Translations under genes and position numbers: made by a program
Notes under the pieces: model-generated
The model's database searches: none
Told to the model about the DNA's origin: nothing
The model's input: the letters and a program-made list of their open reading frames with translations, nothing else
In this document: piece after piece, positions 1 through 6,538 of the stretch
Position numbering within the stretch: the stretch's first letter is position 1
Layout of the letters: each line of letters opens with the position of its first letter
From: Labilithrix luteola
GTDB lineage: Bacteria; Myxococcota_A; Polyangia; Polyangiales; Polyangiaceae
NCBI RefSeq assembly: GCF_001263205.1
Contig: NZ_CP012333.1
Coordinates: 9,529,501 to 9,593,500 of the forward strand
Direction: 5' to 3'
Length of the DNA: 64,000 bases

Positions 1-929
1 TTGGGAACGGCGCCGACGAAGACGACCGTCGCGCGTGTTTGCCGGCCGACGCAGGCTTCGAGGCGTGCGTCAGGGGCTTCGGTTCGGTCGCGCGCGAGAA
101 GCTTGTCGCCGTCGGCATCGCGAATTTCGGCGTCGACGTCGAGGCGGAAGCGCCGGGCGGGGTTGTCGGTGCGCGGATCCTTCGCGAAGAGCTCGACGCG
201 ATGACAGCCCGGCGCGAGCGAGACTTCCTCTTCGCCCGAACCGTCGTCGGCTGCATGGAACACCGAGCGCGTCACCGTTCCCGCGCCCTCGCGCTTCGCT
301 CGGGTCTCGGCCGCCTCGGCGCGCTTTTCGGGCGTTGCAAGCGGCGGCAGGGCGCCGGCCTCGGGGGGCGGCGGAAGCGCCCCGCCCGTTCGCTCGGGGA
401 TGATCGTCGCGAGAGCCGGCAAATCCGGACGCGACTGCGCGACGACCATCTCGATCGTCCCGCGCCCCGCGTCGCTCGTGATGACGAAATTGCGCACGGG
501 CTTGCTTCCGTCACATCGAATCAGCTCGAGCACGCCTGCGACGCTCGTCGCTCGGGCCGCGGGCTCGGGCGCGAGCGGATCGCTGCTCGCGTCGGAGAGC
601 TTTGCTCGGAAGCTGAGCCCCCGCGGCCCAACGAGGGCGACGTGGGTACAGGTTCCTCCGCTTGGGACGGGCGTGCCGTCGGCCCCGAGTGCGGGCGAGA
701 CGGGGATGACGACGGACTCGTCGTCGAAGACGAAGCGCGGCGGCATCGGCATCACGTTGGCGCCAGCCGCGCGCCATTGCTCGACGACGCGGAGCGCGAC
801 CTCCCGCGAATCGTTCCGTGCGTCGGCTAGCGCCACCGAAGGAGCACTTCCCACGACGCTGGCGGCAACGCCTAACGCGACGCCGACGAGCGGCGCAAAC
901 GACCGAGCGGGCCAGGGCACGTTTGTCAC
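1..929 (-). CDS. Exported hypothetical protein (C-terminus beyond window edge)
   Basis: An open frame runs from a GTG at 929 to the left window edge without a stop, giving at least 309 residues. The N-terminus (MTNVPWPARSFAPLVGVALG, then an Ala/Val/Ser-rich stretch ending near ALADA) looks like a signal peptide. The mature part has no motif I recognise. It has paired cysteines, a Pro/Ala-rich linker around residues 185-205, and a second domain containing CHRVELFAKDP. Codon use is that of a genuine high-GC gene, with G/C at third positions. It lies 52 bp downstream of the Mec-like gene on the same strand and may be the last gene of the cysteine operon, but nothing seen ties it to sulfur metabolism. 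The start is uncertain because no strong ribosome binding site precedes it; another GTG lies three codons in. Confidence 0.6.
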   Translation of the reverse strand, partial: MTNVPWPARSFAPLVGVALGVAASVVGSAPSVALADARNDSREVALRVVEQWRAAGANVMPMPPRFVFDDESVVIPVSPALGADGTPVPSGGTCTHVALVGPRGLSFRAKLSDASSDPLAPEPAARATSVAGVLELIRCDGSKPVRNFVITSDAGRGTIEMVVAQSRPDLPALATIIPERTGGALPPPPEAGALPPLATPEKRAEAAETRAKREGAGTVTRSVFHAADDGSGEEEVSLAPGCHRVELFAKDPRTDNPARRFRLDVDAEIRDADGDKLLARDRTEAPDARLEACVGRQTRATVVFVGAVP

Positions 930-981
930 CCTAGCACGGCGAACGCGAGCGCCGACTCTCGGCTATCGGGCTACCGAGCGT

Positions 982-1494
982 TCAGGCGATGAAGAGCTCG
1001 CCCTCGACGAACGTGCGCTTCTCTGGATCCCAGATGAAGAGCTTCCGGTCGTCGACGGTGCCTTCGCGTACGCTCGTGACGAGGTACGCGAGGTCGTAGG
1101 TCGGCTCATCGCCCCCCATCGTCGTCGCCGCGGCATCCGTCTCCGAGAAGTATGCACCTGCATCGAGGTGCGAATGGTAGAGCACCTTCACGGGCCGGCC
1201 GGCGGCCGAACGATCACGAACCGCACGCTCGAACTTCAGCGGGTCGATGTCGAAGTACATGCGGCCCGTTCGCGGGTACGTCTCCGGATCGAGGCGATGG
1301 AGCTTGTTCGCCCGGTTCTCCATCGGAACGATCTCGTCGACGACGAGCGGCTCTTCGCCGGGCCCGACGAGAAGCCCACAGCTCTCTTCGTCGCGCGCGT
1401 AGGCCGCACGTGCCTCTTCGTCGACGCGCGCGACCACGTCGGCGCGAAGGGTGAGCTTTCCATTGATCCAGGGGTGCTTTTCTACGTCGCGCAT
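982..1494 (-). CDS. mec: JAMM/MPN metalloprotease, Mec-like (M67 family)
   Basis: A 170-residue single-domain protein with the full JAMM zinc signature: a Glu in EESCG, then HSHLDAGAYFSETD, which fits HxH-x7-S-x2-D. In Mycobacterium tuberculosis the homologous Mec releases cysteine from the CysO-cysteine adduct made by CysM. Here the genes for a CysO-like carrier and a CysM-like synthase lie directly upstream, so the same role is very likely. The ATG at 1494 is preferred over upstream starts: it has GAGGA at good spacing, begins 10 bases after the cysM stop, and avoids an overlap. The length is normal for bacterial stand-alone MPN proteins. Substrate specificity is inferred from context. Confidence 0.88.
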   Translation of the reverse strand: MRDVEKHPWINGKLTLRADVVARVDEEARAAYARDEESCGLLVGPGEEPLVVDEIVPMENRANKLHRLDPETYPRTGRMYFDIDPLKFERAVRDRSAAGRPVKVLYHSHLDAGAYFSETDAAATTMGGDEPTYDLAYLVTSVREGTVDDRKLFIWDPEKRTFVEGELFIA

Positions 1495-1504
1495 TCCGTC
1501 TTCC

Positions 1505-2452
1505 TCACCACACGTATTTCTTCTCCCACCGGAGTGGCGAGAAGTATCTGTCACCGCGATCGGCCACGATGGCCACGACGCAACCCGGTGTGCCTTCGCG
1601 CTGGAGGCGCTCGGCGGTCTTCACGGCTGCAAAGAGGTTCGCCCCCGAGGAATGCCCCACGTGAAGGCCTTCTTCACGTGCCAGTCGATCCGCCATGTCC
1701 CAACCGTCTTCGGTCGACACGGGGAAGATTTCGTCGTGCCCCTTCGGGTCGTAGATCATCGGCACCAGGCTCGAGGCCATGTGCTTGAGACCCTCGAGGC
1801 CATGGAGCGGCGCATCGGGTTCGACCGCGATGCAGCGAATCGGACGATGGTGCTCGCGCAGCCTGCGCGCGGTGCCCATCATCGTACCGCTCGTGCCGAG
1901 GCCGGCCACGAAGTGCGTGATCGTGTCGCCCACGTCTCGCAGAATTTCGGGCCCCGTGCCGTCGTAGTGCGCGAGAGGGTTCGAAGGATTGGCGTACTGG
2001 TCGGGGTAGAACCAGCGGTCTGGATCCTCGGAGACGATCTTCTTGGCGAGCCGAATGGCGCCGTCCGATCCTTCGAGCGGATCCGAGAAGATGGTCTCCG
2101 TGCCGAACGCGCGAACGATGTCCTTGCGCGCACGCGAGACGTTCTCGGGCATCACGAGCTTCACCGGGATGCCGAGTGCAGCTCCGAAGAGCGAATACGC
2201 CACGCCGGTGTTGCCGCTCGTCGAATCGATGAGCGTCTTGCCGCGTCCGAGTCGACCGTCCGCGAGTGCATCACGGATCATGCGCAGGGCCGCACGATCC
2301 TTCACGCTCCCGCCGGGGTTTTCGAACTCGAGCTTGGCATAGACCGGAACGTCGGGGGCATTCTTCGTCACCACGCGAAGACGCAGTAGCGGTGTGTTGC
2401 CGACGGCATCGATCACCGAATCGATGCGGCGAACCCGAAGTGCCCCGCTCAT
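1505..2452 (-). CDS. cysM: PLP-dependent cysteine synthase, CysM type
   Basis: 315 residues of the fold type II PLP family. GGSVKDRAAL carries the PLP lysine, DSTSGNTGVAYSLFG is the substrate and phosphate loop, GLGTSGTMMG binds the cofactor phosphate, and HSSGAN follows near the C-terminus. It is one of two synthases in this operon. Its position next to CysO-like and Mec-like genes suggests that it is the CysM partner that condenses O-phosphoserine (or O-acetylserine) with the carrier thiocarboxylate. The start (MSGALRVRRIDSV) overlaps the stop of the small upstream gene in an ATGA junction, so the two are translationally coupled. Acceptor-substrate choice cannot be read reliably from the sequence by eye. 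Confidence 0.9.
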   Translation of the reverse strand: MSGALRVRRIDSVIDAVGNTPLLRLRVVTKNAPDVPVYAKLEFENPGGSVKDRAALRMIRDALADGRLGRGKTLIDSTSGNTGVAYSLFGAALGIPVKLVMPENVSRARKDIVRAFGTETIFSDPLEGSDGAIRLAKKIVSEDPDRWFYPDQYANPSNPLAHYDGTGPEILRDVGDTITHFVAGLGTSGTMMGTARRLREHHRPIRCIAVEPDAPLHGLEGLKHMASSLVPMIYDPKGHDEIFPVSTEDGWDMADRLAREEGLHVGHSSGANLFAAVKTAERLQREGTPGCVVAIVADRGDRYFSPLRWEKKYVW

Positions 2453-2742
2453 CGAGGGTCTCCCAGTAGGACGTTTCGAATGGCCGCGAGCGCGCGCAGA
2501 GCGCCCTCCCCCACTTCCCGTGCGGCCTCGTTTCGAAGCCCCAGGGAGGCCACCTCGACCGAAGCCGGCGTGCCGGAGGTGGCGGTCGTGAGCCCGGCGC
2601 GCTCCAGGTACTTCGCCTCGATTGTGCGGGCGAAGCCTGCGCCACCGAGCGGTGCCGTGCTTGCCGCGAGACGCGCCTGGCCCGCCTCGCCGACCTCCGG
2701 CAAGCGAACCTGGCGCGTGTAAAGGAGGCGATCGTCGCTCAC
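2449..2742 (-). CDS. 97-residue E1 (ThiF/MoeB) N-terminal-arm-like protein
   Basis: A complete small gene (GTG start, stop overlapping cysM by ATGA) whose first 50 residues match the beginning of MoeB/ThiF E1 enzymes: LYTRQVRLPEVGEAGQARL corresponds to the usual RYxRQ-LPEIG-xGQ-L arm, followed by LGGAGFARTIEAKYLERAGL in place of the first beta-strand and glycine loop. The adenylation Asp, the cysteines and the rest of the E1 are missing. The C-terminal 45 residues are Ala/Glu-rich and probably helical. The neighbouring E1 (3066-3800) lacks exactly this arm. The gene could therefore be a separated or trans-acting E1 arm, or a decayed duplicate. The intact frame and tight coupling argue for a working protein. 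Function is inferred. Confidence 0.7.
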   Translation of the reverse strand: MSDDRLLYTRQVRLPEVGEAGQARLAASTAPLGGAGFARTIEAKYLERAGLTTATSGTPASVEVASLGLRNEAAREVGEGALRALAAIRNVLLGDPR

Positions 2743-2747
2743 GATGT

Positions 2748-3020
2748 TCAGCCTCCCGCGATCGCCGGGACGATGCTGACCTGGTCGCCAGTCTTGACCT
2801 CGGTCGCGAGGCCGCCCGTGAAGCGGACGTCTTCCTCACCGACGTAGATGTTGATGAAGCGGCGTACGCCCTTCTCGTCGAGGAGGCGGTCGCGCAGGCC
2901 CGGGTGCCGGCTCTCGAGGTCGGTGATGAGGTCGCCAACGGTGGCGCCAGCGGCCTTCACCTCGTCGGCGCCACCGGTGAGGCTACGAAGGGCGGCGGGA
3001 ATTCGGACGATCGTTTCCAT
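2748..3020 (-). CDS. cysO: MoaD/ThiS-like sulfur carrier, CysO-like
   Basis: A 90-residue beta-grasp (ubiquitin-like) protein ending in AIAGG. The terminal di-glycine is the site that becomes adenylated and then thiocarboxylated in CysO, MoaD and ThiS. Motifs typical of the CysO branch are visible (VGDLITDLESRHPGLRDRL, FINIYVGEEDVRF, GDQVSIVPAIAGG). It lies between an E1-like gene and cysM/mec, which makes it the predicted sulfur donor for cysteine synthesis rather than for molybdopterin. ATG 3020 has GAGG at the better spacing; an in-frame ATG at 3026 would add two residues. The spacing to the next gene is 5 bp. Confidence 0.9.
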   Translation of the reverse strand: METIVRIPAALRSLTGGADEVKAAGATVGDLITDLESRHPGLRDRLLDEKGVRRFINIYVGEEDVRFTGGLATEVKTGDQVSIVPAIAGG

Positions 3021-3065
3021 GGTCATGTTCCTCGTGAATGTGGACTCGGACTCGGGTTTCTAGAC

Positions 3066-3800
3066 TCAAAGATCACAGGCGACGGGGGCGTAACGTGCGC
3101 CGTCGACGCTGCGGATGACGTTGGCCTCGCCGCAGAGCTCACAGCTCGGCCGCGAAGCGATGCGCCGGCGGCGCGACGCGAGCGTCTTGCCGTCGAAGGT
3201 GAAGAGGGTGCCGAAGACGTCGTCGCCTCCGAGCACCGAGAGCGCGAGGTCGGCCTGAGCGGCTCCGATCACGCCGACCATGGGACCGATGACGCCAGCC
3301 TCCGCGCAGTTCGGCGCGTTCTCGCGCGGCACGTCTTCGAAGAGGCAGCGGTAGCACGGCTTGCCGCCCGGGCCGACGGCGAGCGCGGTTCCGTGCCAAC
3401 GAACCGCGGCCGCGTGCACGATCGGCTTCTTCGTCAGATGTGCGGCGTCGGCGGCGAGGAACTTGGTGGCGAAGTTGTCGCTGCCCTCGACCACGAGGTC
3501 GTAACGCAGAGCGAGATCGACCGCATTGGTCGGCAAGAGGCGCGTTTCGTGGACTTCGATGGCGACGCCGGGGGCGAGCTCACGCAGCGCCCGCGCGGCA
3601 GCGACGGTCTTCGGTGTTCCGACGTCCTTCCGCTCGAAGAGGATCTGGCGGTGCAGGTTCGAGACGTCGACGTCGTCGTCATCCGCCAGGCCCAGGGTGC
3701 CGACGCCTGCCCGCGCGAGCGCGATGGCGACAGGACAGCCGAGGCCGCCCGTGCCGACCACGAGCACGCGGGCGCGATGGTAACGGGGCAGGCGATTCAT
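3066..3800 (-). CDS. E1-like adenylyl/sulfurtransferase (MoeB/ThiF family), short form
   Basis: 244 residues. The glycine loop VLVVGTGGLGCPVA is followed by the acidic ATP/Mg segment DDDDVDVSNLHRQILF. GSDNFATKF, NCAEAGVIGPMVGVIG (with the probable catalytic Cys region) and two Cys pairs (CYRC and CELC) that should bind structural zinc come next. In this family the enzyme adenylates the C-terminal glycine of the carrier, here probably CysO. The usual N-terminal arm (RYxRQ-x-LPEIG) is missing: the protein starts only about ten residues before the Rossmann strand. That arm is encoded separately at 2449-2742. The start overlaps the cysK stop (ATGA). No rhodanese domain is fused, so the sulfur source is not shown here. 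Confidence 0.9.
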   Translation of the reverse strand: MNRLPRYHRARVLVVGTGGLGCPVAIALARAGVGTLGLADDDDVDVSNLHRQILFERKDVGTPKTVAAARALRELAPGVAIEVHETRLLPTNAVDLALRYDLVVEGSDNFATKFLAADAAHLTKKPIVHAAAVRWHGTALAVGPGGKPCYRCLFEDVPRENAPNCAEAGVIGPMVGVIGAAQADLALSVLGGDDVFGTLFTFDGKTLASRRRRIASRPSCELCGEANVIRSVDGARYAPVACDL

Positions 3801-4759
3801 CGGATCCCCTCGCGCGGATCGTCGACGCTGACCCCCGGGAAGTACTCCTCGAGGCTGAAATAGCGCTCGCCCGTGTCGCAGAGGACGGTGACGACGTTCT
3901 TGCCGGGACCGAGCTCGCGCGCGATGGCGAGTGACGCCGCCACGTTGGCGCCCGAACTGATGCCGACGAGCAGTCCCTCGCGGCGTGCGAGCGACAGCTT
4001 GGTCTTCCACGCCTCTTCGTCGGTGACGGTACGAACATCGTTCACGACGGATGCGTCGTAGTTCGCGGGCACGAATCCGGCGGCGAGGCCTTGGATCTTG
4101 GTCGGCCCTCGCTCGCCACGCGAGATGGTCGCGCATGCGTCGGGCTCGACGGCCACGACACGCAGCGCGGGGTTCGCGACGCGCAAGGCGCTGCCCACGC
4201 CGGAGACGGTGCCGCCGGTTCCCACGCCGGCAACGAGCGCGTCGACACGCATCTCGCCCATGGCCGTCAGGATTTCGTGCGCCGTGGTCCGCGCATGGAC
4301 CGACGGGTTCGCGCGATTGTCGAACTGCGCAGGAATGAACGCGCCAGGAATGCCGGCCGCGATCTCCCGTGCCTTGGCGATGGCGCCATCCATCTGCGCT
4401 TCGGCGGGCGTGAGCACGATCTCCGCGCCGTACGCCTCGAGGAGCTGGCGGCGCTCGAGGCTCATGCTCTCGGGCATGGTAAGGATGAGTCGGTAGCCTT
4501 TCACCGAGGCCACCCAAGCGAGACCGATGCCCGTGTTGCCGCTCGTCGGCTCGACGATCGGGCCGGGCGGCTTCAGCGCGCCACGCGTCTCCGCGTCTTC
4601 GATCATCGCGCGACAGATGCGGTCCTTCACGCTCCCGCCGGGATTGAGGTGCTCCATCTTCGCCCAGATGGTCGCGCGCGGAGCGTCGCCCGCCCATGGC
4701 GCGGCGATCCGAACGAGCGGCGTCTGACCCACGAGATCGAGCATGGAGGTGGCGATCAC
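3797..4759 (-). CDS. cysK: Cysteine synthase A-type PLP enzyme
   Basis: 320 residues with all expected features: GGSVKDRICR with the PLP lysine, EPTSGNTGIGLAW, MPESMSLERR, GVGTGGTVSG, KIQGLAAGFVP (typical of O-acetylserine sulfhydrylases) and GISSGAN near the end. It is predicted to make cysteine from O-acetylserine and sulfide. The GTG at 4759 is preferred because GGAAGGA lies about 7 bases upstream; ATG 4744 is the alternative. It is the first structural gene after the Rrf2 regulator (24-bp gap) and overlaps the E1 gene by 4 bp. Having CysK and CysM in one operon suggests that the cluster serves two sulfur donors. Confidence 0.93.
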   Translation of the reverse strand: MIATSMLDLVGQTPLVRIAAPWAGDAPRATIWAKMEHLNPGGSVKDRICRAMIEDAETRGALKPPGPIVEPTSGNTGIGLAWVASVKGYRLILTMPESMSLERRQLLEAYGAEIVLTPAEAQMDGAIAKAREIAAGIPGAFIPAQFDNRANPSVHARTTAHEILTAMGEMRVDALVAGVGTGGTVSGVGSALRVANPALRVVAVEPDACATISRGERGPTKIQGLAAGFVPANYDASVVNDVRTVTDEEAWKTKLSLARREGLLVGISSGANVAASLAIARELGPGKNVVTVLCDTGERYFSLEEYFPGVSVDDPREGIR

Positions 4760-4783
4760 GGGCTGGTCCTTCCCTTCAAGTCC

Positions 4784-5296
4784 TCAGATGACCCACCGCG
4801 CCGGCGGCGCTGCTGCATTCGGACGGGTCGCGCTTGGACGCCGAACCCCGGCCTCTTCGCCCCGCATGCACAAGTCGCGCAACGTAACCTCGTCGAAGCA
4901 GCGCTCCACCGAGCGGCCGACATCGGCGAGCACGGCATCGGCGACCTCACGAAGCCGCGCTGCACGCGTGACGTTCTCGTCCGACGATGCCCTTGACGCC
5001 CCTCGACGCTTTGGCTCGACCATGGCGACAGGGCCCTCGACCGCGCGAAGCACGTCGCCGAGGCGGATCTCCTCGGGCGGACGAACAAGGGTGAAGCCCC
5101 CACGCGGACCGCGCTTCGACTCGACGAGTCCTGCGCGCTTCAGGTCCTGGAAGATCTGTTCGAGGAAGCGAAGCGGAATGCGCTGGCGCTCCGCCACGTC
5201 GCGCACCTGCACGGCGCTGCGTGTGCCCTGCTGATGGAAGGCGAGATCGAAGAGCGCCCGAACGGCGTACCGACCTCGATTCGACAGGCGAAGCAC
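4784..5296 (-). CDS. Rrf2-family transcriptional regulator (CymR-like)
   Basis: 170 residues with the Rrf2 winged helix: LRLSNRGRYAVRALFDLA, IPLRFLEQIFQDLKRAGLVESKRGPRGGF, then RPPEEIRLGDVLRAVEGP. The triple-Cys cluster that holds [2Fe-2S] in IscR is absent; the two remaining cysteines (VERCFDEVTLRDLC) are too widely placed. It is therefore more like CymR, which senses cysteine status through CysK in Firmicutes. It sits directly upstream of cysK and co-directional with the cysteine operon, as expected for its regulator. GTG 5296 gives the family-typical N-terminus and has a GAGG site; an upstream TTG at 5305 is less likely. A perfect CAATT-A-AATTG palindrome lies immediately upstream. Confidence 0.87.
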   Translation of the reverse strand: MLRLSNRGRYAVRALFDLAFHQQGTRSAVQVRDVAERQRIPLRFLEQIFQDLKRAGLVESKRGPRGGFTLVRPPEEIRLGDVLRAVEGPVAMVEPKRRGASRASSDENVTRAARLREVADAVLADVGRSVERCFDEVTLRDLCMRGEEAGVRRPSATRPNAAAPPARWVI

Positions 5297-5302
5297 GACC
5301 CT

Positions 5303-5313
5303 CAATTTAATTG
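5303..5313. promoter_or_regulatory. Palindrome upstream of the Rrf2 gene, operator candidate
   Basis: CAATTTAATTG is a perfect inverted repeat of 5 bp with one central base, in an unusually AT-rich patch (about 5300-5335) within GC-rich DNA. It ends 6 bp before the GTG of the Rrf2 regulator and partly overlaps its ribosome binding site region. A TTGATA element follows on the minus strand about 20 bp further upstream. Autoregulation of the cysteine operon by the Rrf2 protein is the natural guess; binding is inferred, not shown. Confidence 0.4.
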
Positions 5314-5438
5314 TCGCATCGAAAATATCAAGAATTGCTTTGCGGCTCTAGGGCATGGGAAAAAGCGTGGTTTGAGCGCCGACGGGCGCCTCGAAAGCGC
5401 ACCGAAACGGTCGCCGTTGAAGGAAACGGGAAGCCGTC

Positions 5439-6161
5439 TCAGGTCACAGCTTCGACGTTCAGCCCATGGCTTCGCAGCCGTTCATCCAGCCGCCTTCGCA
5501 ACCGGTCCAGATCGGCTCCCTCCTGGCCATTCACCTCCACGCGTACCCGTCCGGCATCGGAGTGCACGACGAGGGTTGTCCCCGCGTACGTACCGGCCCC
5601 GAGCTCCAGTCGAACCGAACCGCTGTGCTTGTCTCCCGCCCACGCAATCCGCTTCACGAGCACAGGCAAGAGCTCTTCCATGGACATGCGGCCGCGCACG
5701 GGCTCGGTGGCAGCGGCGGACGTCGGCGCAACCGCGGGAGCGGAGATGACGGGCGGTGCAAGCTGAGCCGATTGACGGAGCGCCGGATCGAGCGCGTCGA
5801 GCTCGTGTGCCGAGTGGCGCTTCGGGGACTCTTCCGCATCGCGCCCGTCGCGTTCGTCGCCACCGTGCCGACGAACCGCCCCATGCGGGTGGGAGCCTTC
5901 GGTCGCGTGGTGCTGGCAGGCCGTGGCGAGCGGCGCGTGGCGAGGCGGGAGCGCGGGACTCTTGGTGGTCAGGCCCGGTGCCAGGAGCAGGAACTCATGG
6001 CCGAGCTTGGCACTGAGAACTTGCTGGAACCCGAGCGTCGGCTCGGCGCCACGAGCGCCCCGTTGGGGTGCGCCTTGGAGGCTGCTTTGCTGGGGGATCG
6101 AGGCCCGGGCGGGCGACGTCGACGAGCAGGGACCGGACGCGGCGGACGGGGAAACGCTCAT
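5439..6161 (-). CDS. FliK/needle-length-regulator-like protein
   Basis: 240 residues. The first 160 are low-complexity and rich in Pro, Ala, Ser and His. The C-terminal 80 residues (SMEELLPVLVKRIAWAG, then SVRLELGAGTYAGTTLVV, then DLDRLRRRLDERLRSHGL) have the length and pattern of the C-terminal domain of flagellar hook-length control protein FliK and type III needle-length proteins: two amphipathic strands describing a lower bound, then a helix with spaced leucines. A disordered N-terminal ruler plus a compact C-domain is the family layout. No other flagellar or type III gene is visible within the window, so it is an orphan here. The ATG has GAGGGGG upstream. The assignment rests on pattern only. 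Confidence 0.5.
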   Translation of the reverse strand: MSVSPSAASGPCSSTSPARASIPQQSSLQGAPQRGARGAEPTLGFQQVLSAKLGHEFLLLAPGLTTKSPALPPRHAPLATACQHHATEGSHPHGAVRRHGGDERDGRDAEESPKRHSAHELDALDPALRQSAQLAPPVISAPAVAPTSAAATEPVRGRMSMEELLPVLVKRIAWAGDKHSGSVRLELGAGTYAGTTLVVHSDAGRVRVEVNGQEGADLDRLRRRLDERLRSHGLNVEAVT

Positions 6162-6538
6162 GGTCCCCCTCGTCGGCCGAAAACCGCCGAAAGTTTCGTG
6201 GTTTCGCGGTTTCGTCGGTTCAGCGCCATCAAGGGCGGTATCGGGCCGCGTTTTCCCCTAAGGTTGCGCTGCCGAGGGCCTCGCTTGACCCCCACATCCC
6301 ACACGCTACCTTTTTCTTGGTATTGGCAGTCGGGGGGCGGCCGAACGAAGCTTGAGTCATCGGGCTTTTCGGCTTTTTCGCCCCCGCGAGTCGTCACCGT
6401 CGTCACCCTCGACCTCGGCGGCTCATCGGAGTCATCGGACTCATCCGATTCATGCGGGGGGGGCGCGCACTCCCCACCGGCGCAACGAGCAGCAACTCAG
6501 GCGCAAGGGGTAACTGCCGCGCAAGGAGCATCGAGCGT
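6162..6538. other. 377-bp intergenic region between divergent genes
   Basis: Separates the minus-strand FliK-like gene from the plus-strand CNNM/CorC gene, so it should hold both promoters. Near the FliK-like start are three GTTTC boxes at 8-bp spacing and an AAACCGC/GCGGTTT inverted repeat (6181-6212). Around 6422-6452 is a short imperfect repeat of TCATCGGA-like 9-mers. No convincing coding frame or RNA gene was seen. Confidence 0.5.
6193..6213 (-). repeat. Three 8-bp-spaced GAAAC boxes
   Basis: On the minus strand, GAAAC occurs three times at exact 8-bp steps (plus-strand GTTTC at 6193, 6201 and 6209), 30-52 bp upstream of the ATG of the FliK-like gene. This is where an activator or the -35 region would lie. 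It could be a direct-repeat regulator site. Chance cannot be excluded for such short units. Confidence 0.4.

Noticed and set aside
400..1788. 462-codon plus-strand frame over the left edge
   Set aside because: It covers the JAMM protease, CysM and the exported protein in antisense and shows no family signature.
6422..6452. TCATCGGA-type short tandem repeat
   Set aside because: Only three imperfect units with several mismatches; too little to call a functional repeat or CRISPR-like element.
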